From NCBI RefSeq assembly GCF_007004065.1, contig NZ_VFSV01000012.1:1-64000 (forward strand): 64,000 bases of DNA, given 5' to 3'. Source of the DNA: Palleronia caenipelagi (GTDB lineage Bacteria > Pseudomonadota > Alphaproteobacteria > Rhodobacterales > Rhodobacteraceae). The notes below the pieces were generated by a model that did not search any database, was not told the DNA's origin, and worked only from the letters and a program-made list of their open reading frames with translations. Below are positions 1-8,486 of the stretch, in pieces. How positions within the stretch are numbered: position 1 is the stretch's first letter; every line of letters begins with the position of its first letter. Position numbers and translations under genes: made by a program.

Positions 1-236
1 CAGGGCTGAAAACAGTCCACCGGACTGTTTTCCGAGCGCCCTTCACCCTTCATTGTCAGGCACGTCTGGATAGCTTCATCGCTGAAACTCGGCTGCCGCC
101 CACGCTTCCCGCTGGGCGGCAGCTTCCACATCATGTCGGGATCGAACCAGATCGTCAGCGATCCGCGCTGGCACAGTGCTTCATTGTAAGCCGACCAGTT
201 CGTGGTCTTGTCCTTCGTAGGGGCCCAACTGCTCAT
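1..236 (-). pseudogene. IS5-type transposase N-terminal remnant
   Basis: Read from an ATG at 236, the minus strand encodes about 78 residues that begin MSSWAPTKDKTTNWSAYNEA and continue through RRGSL-like, IWFDPDM and GKRGRQP segments to a LTMK motif. This resembles the N-terminus of IS5-family transposases. In intact copies the motif should run on into the DDE core. Here it turns instead into a short GEGRSENS tail that reads through a palindrome to the window edge. No catalytic DDE residues are visible. I read it as a truncated or chimeric remnant next to tRNA-Arg; the rest may lie outside the window. Confidence 0.7.
8..32. repeat. 11-bp palindrome with 3-nt loop
   Basis: GAAAACAGTCC at 8-18 and GGACTGTTTTC at 22-32 form a perfect 11-bp inverted repeat around a three-base loop. 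It sits exactly where the transposase-like frame stops resembling a transposase. It may be a dispersed palindromic element or one end of the disrupted insertion. Only one copy is seen in this window. Confidence 0.6.
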
Positions 237-322
237 ACCTTCCAGCTATCACGCTCGATTCACCCAGTGAATCCCTCACTCGATTTGTGCAACAAGGCCT
301 ACCTGCCATAAAAAATATAAGG

Positions 323-399
323 TGGCGCACCCAGTAGGATTCGAACCTACGACCTTCGCCTTCGGAGGGCGACACTCTATCCAGCTGAGCTATGGGTGC
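323..399 (-). tRNA. tRNA-Arg (anticodon CCG)
   Basis: The minus strand reads as a 77-nt cloverleaf. The acceptor arms are GCACCCA and TGGGTGC, the T arm contains GGTTCGAATCC, and the anticodon loop CTCCGAA gives anticodon CCG, which reads CGG arginine codons. The CCA end is encoded (323-325). It lies downstream of sufS on the same strand and next to a transposase remnant, a common setting for integration near tRNA genes. Confidence 0.95.
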
Positions 400-441
400 T
401 CCGTTTTTACGGCTATAAGCTGACTGCCGTTGGGGTGCAAT

Positions 442-473
442 GGGCGAAGATCCCGAAATCGCGATCTTCGCCC
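442..473 (-). terminator. Hairpin downstream of the suf operon
   Basis: GGGCGAAGATC (442-452) and GATCTTCGCCC (463-473) form a perfect 11-bp stem with a 10-nt loop just past the sufS stop codon. There is no clean T-run, so this may be a weak terminator or an RNA-stabilising 3' hairpin. The end of the suf operon is the natural place for it. Confidence 0.5.
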
Positions 474-484
474 GTTATTGCTTG

Positions 485-1705
485 TCAGGAAAACAGGTCG
501 TGGCACAGCTCCAGCCCATCGACCAGCGCGTCCACGTCGGCTCGATTATTGTATAGGGCAAAGCTCGCGCGACAGGTCGCGCTAAGGCCCAGATGGTCCA
601 TGAGCGGGCCGGCGCAATGCTGACCAGCGCGGACGGCGATGCCTTTTTTGTCGAGCACCGTGGAGATGTCGTGGGCGTGGGCCTGACCTTCGATGGTAAA
701 GGAGAAGATGCCCCCCTTCCCCGGCGCATTTCCCTGCACGTTCAGCCAGTTCAGCCCGGAGAGACGCTCCGTCGCATAGGCGGTCAGGTCGCGCTCATGG
801 GCGGCGATGGCCTCCATGCCGAGGCCCATCATGTAGTCGAGCGCTGCGCCCAGACCGATCTGCTGGACGATTCCCGGTGTCCCGGCCTCGAAGCGCATGG
901 GCGCGTCGTTATACTCGACCCGGTCGCGATGGACCTCGCGGATCATATCACCCCCGCCCATGAAGGGCCGCATTTCCGCCATCCGCTCGGGCCGGATGTA
1001 GATGCCGCCAGAGCCAGATGGACCATAGAGCTTATGGCCGGTGATGGCGTAGAAATCACAGCCGATCTCTTCGACGTTGACCGGCAGATGGACCGCCGCC
1101 TGACTACCATCGACGAGGACAGGAACCTCCCGCTCACGCGCGGCGCGGCTGATGGCGGCTACATCCACCACGGTGCCCAGCACGTTGGACATGTGGGTTA
1201 TGGCGATGAGGCGGGTCCGGTCAGTGACCGCCTCCAGTACCTTGTCCCCAAGGAGACTGCCGTCAGGATCGGGCTCGACCCAGACGAGCTTCACGCCCTG
1301 CCGCTCGCGCAGGAAATGCCAAGGCACGATATTAGCGTGGTGCTCCATCACGGACAGGACGATCTCGTCGCCCGCCTGCATCCGCGGCATGGCCCAGCCA
1401 TAGGCAACCAGATTGATGCCTTCGGTGGTGCCGGTATTCATGACAATATTATCCTCGGAGGCGGCCCCGAGGAAGCGGGCAATGGTGCCCCGCGTGGATT
1501 CGTATTTCTCCGTCGAGATCGTAGAAAGCGTATGCAAGCCCCTGTGGACGTTCGAATATTCCTCGGCATACGCACGCTGGATCGTATCAAGCACAATTCT
1601 CGGCTTTTGCGCCGAAGCACCGCTGTCGAGATAGACGAGCGGCTTGCCGTTCACCTGTCGTGACAAAATCGGAAAGTCCCGGCGGACCGTATCAATATCG
1701 AGCAT
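485..1705 (-). CDS. sufS: SufS group II cysteine desulfurase
   Basis: PLP enzyme that takes sulfur from cysteine and passes it to the SufBCD scaffold as persulfide in the cytoplasm. It has 406 aa, the usual length. The PLP lysine is K225 in ITGHKLYGP and the catalytic cysteine is C364 in RAGQHCAGP, both at the positions known for E. coli SufS. The start MLDIDTVRRDFP at 1705 was preferred over a longer in-frame extension that would overlap the upstream gene. It is the last gene of the suf operon, 11 nt after the second Yip1 gene. No sufE, sufT or sufA follows. This is the second desulfurase of the operon. Confidence 0.96.
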   Translation of the reverse strand: MLDIDTVRRDFPILSRQVNGKPLVYLDSGASAQKPRIVLDTIQRAYAEEYSNVHRGLHTLSTISTEKYESTRGTIARFLGAASEDNIVMNTGTTEGINLVAYGWAMPRMQAGDEIVLSVMEHHANIVPWHFLRERQGVKLVWVEPDPDGSLLGDKVLEAVTDRTRLIAITHMSNVLGTVVDVAAISRAAREREVPVLVDGSQAAVHLPVNVEEIGCDFYAITGHKLYGPSGSGGIYIRPERMAEMRPFMGGGDMIREVHRDRVEYNDAPMRFEAGTPGIVQQIGLGAALDYMMGLGMEAIAAHERDLTAYATERLSGLNWLNVQGNAPGKGGIFSFTIEGQAHAHDISTVLDKKGIAVRAGQHCAGPLMDHLGLSATCRASFALYNNRADVDALVDGLELCHDLFS

Positions 1706-1716
1706 GGGACGTCCTC

Positions 1717-2313
1717 TCAGGGAGTGATGGTCACACCGGACAGGGTGAGGAAGAAGGAGATGGCAAGCGCCACACCGACCATAACGAACAGGATCATCGC
1801 GAAGGTGCGGCCGACCGAAGCAAAGCCGTGCAATTCGGCCACAAAGGCCGAGAGCAGGTAAAAAAACAGCACCACCCCGGCGATGAGCAGCAGCCCGGCA
1901 AAGGGCGGCGCGATAAACAGCATGAGCGACTGGGCGATCTGTAGCAGGACCATGATGGCTTGCACCCATGTGACTGTCATGAGGGCGCCCGCAAAATCAC
2001 CCTTGCCTCCCATCGCGCGTCCGACGCGATCCACAAGGCCGATGATCACGACCATCGCCGCGAATTGAAGGGCCCCGAACAGCACAGGTGACAGGAAGAC
2101 CGGCGGGGACATTCCGGGTGGCAAGGCAGCACGGATCAGAATGTTACCGAGCTCGGCCAGAATAACCGACAGCACGATCACCAACGCCAGCGCGTGCCAC
2201 AGGACGGAGGCCGGCAGGTTCAGATCCAGAAGGCGGCGCATGGTGGGGCGTGGTGCCTTGACGCTTTGTGCGGCGAGGCGAACGAGACCGCCGGGGCTAA
2301 GATCAACGGTCAT
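1717..2313 (-). CDS. Yip1-family multi-pass membrane protein (second copy)
   Basis: 198-aa integral membrane protein with about five hydrophobic segments (roughly residues 35-60, 78-100, 115-135, 140-165 and 172-195) and a short soluble N-terminus, the Yip1-type layout. The start MTVDLSPGG overlaps the stop of the preceding Yip1 gene by 4 nt (ATGA), so the two are probably translationally coupled. It lies between sufD and sufS. The function of bacterial Yip1-domain proteins is not established. The context suggests a membrane role linked to Fe-S assembly, but that is inference. A longer N-terminal extension is low-complexity frame read-through and was dropped. Confidence 0.8.
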   Translation of the reverse strand: MTVDLSPGGLVRLAAQSVKAPRPTMRRLLDLNLPASVLWHALALVIVLSVILAELGNILIRAALPPGMSPPVFLSPVLFGALQFAAMVVIIGLVDRVGRAMGGKGDFAGALMTVTWVQAIMVLLQIAQSLMLFIAPPFAGLLLIAGVVLFFYLLSAFVAELHGFASVGRTFAMILFVMVGVALAISFFLTLSGVTITP

Positions 2314-2792
2314 GGGCGCTCCACCCGGTAGAGGCACGCGCCCCAGATCAGCACAAAGGCGCCCAGCGCCACGATTCCTATCACGTCCAGCCCTACCCCC
2401 GGACCAACCAGCCCCGCAACCAGCCCCCACAGGAGCCAGAGCGGTGCCGCTGCGAGGAACGACCAGAACAGCGCCATGCGCGCCTCGCTATAGGTCCCCT
2501 GCCCGCCCACGAGCTTTGCCACGAAATGCGATACGCCCGCGATGCCATAAAACACCAGCGGCGCCACAAAGAGCCAGCCGAACAGCGCCCCGCCGATCAT
2601 CACGTCGAGTTCCTGCCCGGTCTCTATGCTTTGGCGCTGCAGACGCGGAGCCTGCGCCAGGAAGACCAGAAAACAGCCCAGCATCAGCGTGGCCAGTGCC
2701 CGGGCCTCGCGGCGATAGACCGGACCCAGCCGCCGCAAGAGCGTGTCTCCGGGATGCGCGTAGCTGCGCAGGATATCGGCGGTCAGGGACAT
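2310..2792 (-). CDS. Yip1-family membrane protein (first copy)
   Basis: 160-aa membrane protein starting MSLTADILRSYAHP, with a basic N-terminal region (YRREARAL near residue 30) and hydrophobic segments near 33-48, 68-90, 108-127 and 130-152. It starts 3 nt after sufD and overlaps the next Yip1-type gene by 4 nt. The two may form a heteromeric membrane protein. Nothing in the sequence gives an enzymatic activity. The very tight spacing on both sides shows it belongs to the suf transcript. Confidence 0.78.
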   Translation of the reverse strand: MSLTADILRSYAHPGDTLLRRLGPVYRREARALATLMLGCFLVFLAQAPRLQRQSIETGQELDVMIGGALFGWLFVAPLVFYGIAGVSHFVAKLVGGQGTYSEARMALFWSFLAAAPLWLLWGLVAGLVGPGVGLDVIGIVALGAFVLIWGACLYRVERP

Positions 2793-2795
2793 GGG

Positions 2796-4094
2796 TCAGC
2801 CCGCGTGCCTCTCAAGCCAATGCTCCAGCCGCAACAGAAGGCTTTCAGAGATCTTCGGATCCTCGATCTCCTCCAGCGTCTCGGCAACGAAGGCCAGCAC
2901 AAGCAGGTCCTGAGCGCGCCGGTTGGGAATGCCGCGTGCCCGCAGGTAGAACAGCATATCCTCATCAATGGCGCCGGTGGTCGAGCCATGGGAGCAGGCC
3001 ACGTCATCGGCGTAGATCTCCAGCTCGGGTTTGGCGAGAAACTGGCTGTCTTCGTCGAGCAAGAGCGCCTGACTGATCTGGTAACCGTCGGTTTTCTGCG
3101 CCCCGGGTTGCACGAGGATCTTTCCCTGAAACACACCCACGGCGCCGTTCTTCAGAACCTTCTTAAAGACCTGCCGACTTTCGCAATTCACCGCGTCATG
3201 GGTCACAAACACCGTGTCATCATGGTGGAACGGCGCCGTCTTGCCGTCCCCGATGGCAGCACCAGCCACATGGGCGACCGCATCATCTCCGGTAAACCAC
3301 ACGATATGCTCATTCCGCGTCAGCGCGCCGTTCAGGGTCGAGGTGAAGGACTTGAATACCGACTCCCGACCCAGCCGGGCCAGATCGTGGCAATTCGACC
3401 GCCGGGCCGTGTCACGCCCCTGCGCGCGGACGTGATGCAGCACGCCCGTATCCGCGATATCGGCCTCAAGCACCGTATTGAACCGCGCGCCGGGAGAACC
3501 CGCTTCGAGGAAGGTCAGCTCCGCGCCCTCTTCGACCTTGATCACATGGTGAAGGATCGGATCGCTGTCGGCACTGGCATGCTCGTAGCGCAGGCAAATG
3601 GGGCGGGCAGGCTTACCCGTCACACGGACCAGCACGCCTTCGGTGGCATGGGCCGTGTTCAGCGCAGCAAAGGGCCGGGCCACGGGCGTCTGGGCGTCCG
3701 CTTCCAGCGTCCCGTAGAGATCCCGCGCCCAGTGGATATCGGCCACGCCGCTCTGGGACAGGAGCGAGATCTCCACCCCCTCCAACTCCAGCGCATCCGA
3801 AGCGTCGGCGTCATAGACCCCGTCCCGGAACACAATGTTCAGCGCCTCGATCCCGTCATAGATCGGCGTCTCGCCACTCTCATCCTTGGGCTCCGAGCGC
3901 GGCGGCTCCGCAGCATTCAGGTCGGCGGGCTTGGTAAAGCGCCAGTATTCGTCGCGCGGCAGGGGCAGGCCCATCTCCGCCAGACGCGACGCCGCAGCGG
4001 CCCGCGCCGGAGCGGTCCAGCCACTGCTAAGCGGTGCTGGCAATGTCGCCAGCCGCGCCTCGGTCAGCTCTCGCTTTTTCTCCAGAGCGACCAT
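2796..4094 (-). CDS. sufD: SufD Fe-S assembly scaffold subunit
   Basis: 432-aa partner of SufB and SufC in the SufBC2D scaffold where nascent Fe-S clusters form. The C-terminal half has the family's beta-helix and the conserved region CSHGSTTGAIDEDMLFYL, including the histidine expected near the SufB-SufD interface. The start MVALEKKRELTEARL at 4094 overlaps the sufC stop by one base (TGATG), giving tight coupling. A long in-frame N-terminal extension runs over sufC and is rejected. The stop is 3 nt before the first Yip1 gene. Confidence 0.95.
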   Translation of the reverse strand: MVALEKKRELTEARLATLPAPLSSGWTAPARAAAASRLAEMGLPLPRDEYWRFTKPADLNAAEPPRSEPKDESGETPIYDGIEALNIVFRDGVYDADASDALELEGVEISLLSQSGVADIHWARDLYGTLEADAQTPVARPFAALNTAHATEGVLVRVTGKPARPICLRYEHASADSDPILHHVIKVEEGAELTFLEAGSPGARFNTVLEADIADTGVLHHVRAQGRDTARRSNCHDLARLGRESVFKSFTSTLNGALTRNEHIVWFTGDDAVAHVAGAAIGDGKTAPFHHDDTVFVTHDAVNCESRQVFKKVLKNGAVGVFQGKILVQPGAQKTDGYQISQALLLDEDSQFLAKPELEIYADDVACSHGSTTGAIDEDMLFYLRARGIPNRRAQDLLVLAFVAETLEEIEDPKISESLLLRLEHWLERHAG

Positions 4095-4849
4095 CAAGCG
4101 TGCTCCTTCAGAATATCCGCATAGCCGTTCTCTTCGACCTCGAGCGCAAGCTCCGGGCCACCCGTCGCGATGATCCGGCCATTGGCCATGATATGCACTA
4201 CGTCCGGTTTGATGTGGTCGAGCAGCCGCTGGTAGTGGGTAATGACGAGGAAACCCCGATCCTCCGAGCGCAGCGCATTCACGCCCTGCGCCACCAGCTT
4301 CATGGCGTCCACATCGAGGCCAGAATCGGTCTCGTCGAGGATGCACATTTTCGGCTCAAGCATGGCCATCTGCAGAATTTCATTGCGCTTTTTCTCACCG
4401 CCGGAAAAGCCCACATTGACCGGCCGCTTCAGCATATCAGCGTCAATCTTCAGCTCTTTGGCCTTCTCACGGATCACTTTCAGGAACTCGGCCGCGGACA
4501 TCTCGTCCTCGCCACGCGCCTTTCGCTGGGAGTTCACGGCGGTCCGCAGAAAGGTCATGTTGCCGACGCCGGGGATCTCCACCGGGTATTGGAACGCCAG
4601 GAAAATCCCGGCCGCCGCGCGCTCTTCGGGTTCCAGCTCCAGCACATCCTCACCGCCCAGCGAGACCTCGCCATCGGTCACCTCGTAGCCATCCCGGCCC
4701 GAGAGCACATAGGACAGCGTCGATTTGCCAGAGCCGTTCGGCCCCATGATCGCGTGCACCTTTCCGGGCTCGACCGTGAGGTTAACACCTTTGAGGATCG
4801 CTTTATCCTCTTCCTCAAGTTTGACGTGCAGATTCTTGATTTCGAGCAT
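4094..4849 (-). CDS. sufC: SufC ATPase of the SufBCD complex
   Basis: 251-aa ABC-type ATPase that drives conformational change in the SufBCD scaffold. Walker A GPNGSGKST is at 36-44, the signature-like FSGGEKKR near 150, and Walker B runs into ILDETDSGLDVDAM, the SufC form of the D-loop. It has no membrane domain, as expected. It is encoded between the UPF0145 gene (33 nt upstream) and sufD (1-nt overlap). Length and motifs match the family throughout. Confidence 0.97.
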   Translation of the reverse strand: MLEIKNLHVKLEEEDKAILKGVNLTVEPGKVHAIMGPNGSGKSTLSYVLSGRDGYEVTDGEVSLGGEDVLELEPEERAAAGIFLAFQYPVEIPGVGNMTFLRTAVNSQRKARGEDEMSAAEFLKVIREKAKELKIDADMLKRPVNVGFSGGEKKRNEILQMAMLEPKMCILDETDSGLDVDAMKLVAQGVNALRSEDRGFLVITHYQRLLDHIKPDVVHIMANGRIIATGGPELALEVEENGYADILKEHA

Positions 4850-4882
4850 TTTTTATTCCTTGCGTATCCCTGTCAGCCCAGC

Positions 4883-5227
4883 TCAGTCCAGCACCACAGC
4901 GGTGCCCGAAGCCGAGACCATCAGCATTCCGTTTTCTTTTCCCACCGTCTCGTAATCGAGATCGATGCCGATCACCGCGTTGGCACCTGCATCGCGCGCG
5001 CGGTCTTCAAGTTCCTTCAGCGCCGTCTCCCGCGCCTCGTTCAGGCTGCGCTCATAGGCACCCGAGCGGCCCCCGACAATGTCCGTAATCCCGGCAAACA
5101 TATCCCGAAAGATATTCGCACCGAGAATCGCCTCACCGACTACAACGCCCCTGTAGGCGGTGATCTTGCGCCCCTCGACCGACGGCGTGGTGGTCAGGAT
5201 GATCTCGCTCTTGTTCCAGAAACTCAT
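4883..5227 (-). CDS. YbjQ/UPF0145 family protein
   Basis: 114-aa soluble protein starting [19 protein letters not shown]. The [11 protein letters not shown] start, the [10 protein letters not shown] segment and the [12 protein letters not shown] strand near residues 83-95 are typical of the YbjQ/UPF0145 family, sometimes called putative heavy-metal-binding. Family members form small oligomers of unknown role. It sits in the suf operon 14 nt after the methyltransferase-like gene and 33 nt before sufC. A metal-related role would fit the operon but is not shown by the sequence. Confidence 0.88.
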   Translation of the reverse strand: MSFWNKSEIILTTTPSVEGRKITAYRGVVVGEAILGANIFRDMFAGITDIVGGRSGAYERSLNEARETALKELEDRARDAGANAVIGIDLDYETVGKENGMLMVSASGTAVVLD

Positions 5228-5241
5228 GTCATTCTCCGAAG

Positions 5242-5877
5242 TCAGGCCTGATCGACAAAGGCACGGGCAAGCAGTGGCAGGTCTGCCGGTGTGATCTGGC
5301 GCGGTGTGAGCTCAAAGCGGACCATGCGTCCGACGCGTTCGACCGGCGCGCCGTAGCGCTCGGCCAGATGATATTTCCGCCGCTCCGCGTAATCGTCCCA
5401 GAGCAGCGTTGTGGGCCGCGTGATGTTGAACAGGGTCGCTAGGAAGCAGCCCAGCCGAAACCGTCCGTCCACAAGCACCAGATCCGGCCCCTGCCCGTCC
5501 ATTTTGGACCAAACATCAAGGGCATATCCCGGGAATTGCAGCATATGCTTGTTCGTCCGCGGGGCGCCCCATTTCCGGGTGGGACCGATATCTTGCCAGA
5601 TCAGCTCCACAGAGTGGCCGGGACAGGCGGCGTCGAGACTGCGGCGCAAACGGTCGGCCCAATCCCGATCGCTCTCGACCGAATAGACGGCACGATGGGT
5701 CTGCTGCGCCGCCAGAACCGTGGACCCGCCCGAGCCATATTCGAGGATCACGTCAGACCGGCCATACCAGTCGCTTACATATTCCGCGACCTCAGGGTCA
5801 AAGCTCAGACCGGGCAGGAACAGGTCGCCCGCAGCATCCGCCACGCGCTCCGTCTGTTCGAGTGTGATCCCGGTCAT
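5242..5877 (-). CDS. SAM-dependent methyltransferase-like protein in the suf operon
   Basis: 211-aa soluble protein. The motif [13 protein letters not shown] near residues 43-55 looks like the glycine-rich SAM-binding motif I, followed by an acidic strand end [10 protein letters not shown], and later [12 protein letters not shown] in the position of motif IV. The substrate is unknown. The start [12 protein letters not shown] at 5877 was chosen because it follows AGGTGGGA at a suitable distance and leaves 25 nt after sufB. An earlier ATG at 5958 would overlap sufB by 56 nt. It is co-directional with the suf genes. It could be a conserved accessory factor or a passenger. Confidence 0.72.
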   Translation of the reverse strand: MTGITLEQTERVADAAGDLFLPGLSFDPEVAEYVSDWYGRSDVILEYGSGGSTVLAAQQTHRAVYSVESDRDWADRLRRSLDAACPGHSVELIWQDIGPTRKWGAPRTNKHMLQFPGYALDVWSKMDGQGPDLVLVDGRFRLGCFLATLFNITRPTTLLWDDYAERRKYHLAERYGAPVERVGRMVRFELTPRQITPADLPLLARAFVDQA

Positions 5878-5902
5878 CGCGTTTAGTCCCACCTTGACCC
5901 GC

Positions 5903-7429
5903 TCAGCCCACCGAGCCTTCGAGGCTGATCGCCACAAGCTGTTGAGCTTCCATGGCAAACTCCATTGGCAGCGCCTGAAGGACCTCTTTGCAGAAGCCGT
6001 TCACGATCAGCGCCACGGCCTCTTCCTCGTCCATGCCCCGCTGGCGGCAGTAGAACATCTGGTCATCATCGACCTTCGATGTGGTGGCCTCGTGTTCGAC
6101 GCGGGAAGAGTTGTTCTTCACCTCGATATACGGAACCGTGTGGGCGCCGCATTTGTCGCCGATCAGCAGGCTGTCGCACTGGGTATAATTCCGCGCGTTT
6201 TTCGCCTTGGGGTGCATGGAGACCAGCCCGCGATAGGTGTTCTGGGCGTGACCGGCGCTGATGCCTTTGGACACGATGCGCGAACGTGTGTTCTTACCCA
6301 GATGCACCATCTTCGTGCCCGTATCGGCCTGCTGCCAGTTATTGGTGATGGCGATTGAGTAAAACTCGCCCTGGCTCTCATCGCCGCGCAGAATGCAAGA
6401 GGGGTATTTCCAGGTCAGGGCCGAGCCTGTCTCAACCTGGGTCCAGGACACTTTCGACCGGGCGCCCCGGCAATCGGCGCGCTTGGTGACGAAGTTGTAG
6501 ATCCCGCCCACACCGTTCTCGTCGCCCGGATACCAGTTTTGCACCGTCGAATACTTCACCTCCGCATCGTCCAGTGCGACGATCTCGACCACGGCGGCGT
6601 GGAGCTGGTTGGTGTCCCGCATCGGCGCCGTGCAGCCCTCAAGATAGCTGACATAAGCGCCCTCATCCGCGATGATCAGCGTCCGCTCGAACTGGCCGGT
6701 ATTCTCGGCGTTGATGCGGAAATAGGTGCTCAGCTCCATGGGACAGCGTACGCCCTTTGGCACGTAGACGAAGGAGCCGTCGGAGAAGACCGCCGAGTTC
6801 AGAGTTGCAAAATAGTTGTCCTGCACCGGCACCACTGACGCGAGGTATTTCTTCACCAGCTCGGGATGCTCACGGATCGCTTCGGAGATCGAGCAGAAAA
6901 TCACCCCTGCCGCCTCCAGCTCCTTCTTGAAGGTCGTGCCCACAGAAACCGAATCGAACACCGCGTCCACGGCGACCTTGCGGCCCTCGGCAAGCGCGTC
7001 TTCGGCGCCCTCGACCCCGGCAAGAATCATCTGCTCCTTCAGCGGGATACCGAGCTTTGCATAGGCTTCCAGCAGCTTCGGATCAACGTCGTCCAGCGAT
7101 TTCGGCTTATCCTTCATGGAAGCCGGCTGTGCGTAGTAATATTGCTCCTGATAATCCACCGGCGCATAATTCAGCATCGACCAGTCGGGCTCTTCCAACT
7201 GCTGCCACCGGCGAAACGCCTCCAGCCGCCACTCGGTCATCCACTCGGGCTCTTCGTTGCGCTCTGAGATCAGCCGCACGATGTCCTCGTTCAGCCCCTT
7301 CGGCGCGAAATCCATCTCAACATCGGTGGCCCAGCCGTGCTTATAGGTGCCGAGCTTGGCGACGGCATCGACCGTCTCCTGATCGACCCCGTCCTTCACT
7401 TCGGTATCCAGAACCGTCTGATCGGTCAT
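5903..7429 (-). CDS. sufB: SufB Fe-S assembly scaffold
   Basis: 508-aa core scaffold of SufBC2D, which receives persulfide sulfur and iron and builds the cluster. Conserved family stretches are present: [18 protein letters not shown], the [20 protein letters not shown] region and the C-terminal [20 protein letters not shown]. The start [14 protein letters not shown] at 7429 was chosen over an upstream ATG eight codons earlier. It lies 13 nt after the first desulfurase gene and 25 nt before the methyltransferase-like gene. No frameshift or missing segment is visible. Confidence 0.97.
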   Translation of the reverse strand: MTDQTVLDTEVKDGVDQETVDAVAKLGTYKHGWATDVEMDFAPKGLNEDIVRLISERNEEPEWMTEWRLEAFRRWQQLEEPDWSMLNYAPVDYQEQYYYAQPASMKDKPKSLDDVDPKLLEAYAKLGIPLKEQMILAGVEGAEDALAEGRKVAVDAVFDSVSVGTTFKKELEAAGVIFCSISEAIREHPELVKKYLASVVPVQDNYFATLNSAVFSDGSFVYVPKGVRCPMELSTYFRINAENTGQFERTLIIADEGAYVSYLEGCTAPMRDTNQLHAAVVEIVALDDAEVKYSTVQNWYPGDENGVGGIYNFVTKRADCRGARSKVSWTQVETGSALTWKYPSCILRGDESQGEFYSIAITNNWQQADTGTKMVHLGKNTRSRIVSKGISAGHAQNTYRGLVSMHPKAKNARNYTQCDSLLIGDKCGAHTVPYIEVKNNSSRVEHEATTSKVDDDQMFYCRQRGMDEEEAVALIVNGFCKEVLQALPMEFAMEAQQLVAISLEGSVG

Positions 7430-7442
7430 CGTCAACTCCTCT

Positions 7443-8486
7443 TCAGGCGGCACGCGCCCGGTGTTTCACCCATTGCCCGAGCCAGGTTTCCGCGAACCTG
7501 CCCAGCTCTTCATCCGTTGTCGCGGGTCCGATGGAGACCCTCAGCGCCGACCCGGCAGCCGTCTCGTCAAATCCCATGGCCGCCAGCACACCCGACCCGC
7601 GCAGTTTTCCGCTGGAGCAGGCCGAGCCTGCCGAGACCGCGAACCCCGCCAGATCCATCTGCATCACCTGCGTCTCACCCTTCCAGCCGGGCGCGATCAT
7701 CAGCGTCGTGTTGGGCAGGCGGTCCGCCCCCTTGCCTGCGCAGATAAGACCGGGAGCCTCCGCCATCAACCGCTCTTCCAGCGCATCACGCCGCGCTGCG
7801 ACCTCTTGCCAGACTCCGTCGGCGAGATCCCGGCCTGCCGCTTCGGCTGCTGCACCAAAGCCCGCGATGGCCGCGACATTCTCCGTCCCGGCCCGCCGAC
7901 CCATCTCCTGGCCGCCGCCCTTCAGCCGCGCTGTCACATCAAGGCCGCGACGAATGAAAAGCGCACCGATCCCCTTGGGACCGCCGATCTTATGCGCGGA
8001 GACAAAGGCCATATCGACCCCACTCCAGTCAAATGCAAAGGGCACCTTGCCAAAGGCTTGCGTCGCATCGACAACGGCCAGCCCCTCGGGCAGCGGCTGA
8101 ATCACGCCGGTTTCGGAATTGGCCGCCTGCAGGGCTGTCCGCGCAGGCTCCCCGACCTCAACGGCGCCGTGAGAATCAACAGACAACTCCGAGTGGCACC
8201 AGGCCAGCACGGCCTCATGCTCCACAGGCGCGCAGACCAGATCGCGCTTGGCACAGGCCAGCGCCGCAGCCTCCGTCGCGCCGGAGACAAAGACCACATC
8301 GGCCCCCATCGCCCCCGCCGCCTCGGCGACCTTCGCCCGGGATCGTTCTATCAGTGCCCGCGCCGCCCGACCCTCAGCATGGATCGAGGACGGGTTGCCC
8401 AGCTGATCCAGCGCCGCCACCATGGCCTCTCGGGCCTCGACGCGCAGCGGAGCCGAGGCGTTCCAGTCGAGATAAGCCCTAATCAT
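7443..8486 (-). CDS. NifS/IscS-like group I cysteine desulfurase
   Basis: 347-aa PLP desulfurase that supplies sulfur for Fe-S clusters. The PLP lysine is K166 in [10 protein letters not shown] and the catalytic cysteine is C290 in [10 protein letters not shown], the mobile-loop pattern of group I enzymes. It is about 50 residues shorter than E. coli IscS, as is common for alphaproteobacterial copies beside iscR. Its start overlaps iscR by 8 nt. With sufS, the operon encodes one desulfurase of each group, suggesting two sulfur donors for one scaffold. Confidence 0.93.
   Translation of the reverse strand: MIRAYLDWNASAPLRVEAREAMVAALDQLGNPSSIHAEGRAARALIERSRAKVAEAAGAMGADVVFVSGATEAAALACAKRDLVCAPVEHEAVLAWCHSELSVDSHGAVEVGEPARTALQAANSETGVIQPLPEGLAVVDATQAFGKVPFAFDWSGVDMAFVSAHKIGGPKGIGALFIRRGLDVTARLKGGGQEMGRRAGTENVAAIAGFGAAAEAAGRDLADGVWQEVAARRDALEERLMAEAPGLICAGKGADRLPNTTLMIAPGWKGETQVMQMDLAGFAVSAGSACSSGKLRGSGVLAAMGFDETAAGSALRVSIGPATTDEELGRFAETWLGQWVKHRARAA

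Noticed and set aside
1-399. Complete insertion sequence next to tRNA-Arg
   Set aside because: Only the transposase N-terminus is present; no DDE core, inverted repeats or target duplication could be found within the window.
485-1969. SufS with an 88-residue N-terminal extension
   Set aside because: The extension overlaps the upstream Yip1 gene in another frame and has no family match; catalytic positions align with E. coli only for the 1705 start.
2141-3076. Arg/Pro-rich open frame opposite sufD and the Yip1 genes
   Set aside because: Composition is typical of a frame shadow and both Yip1 genes and sufD are real.
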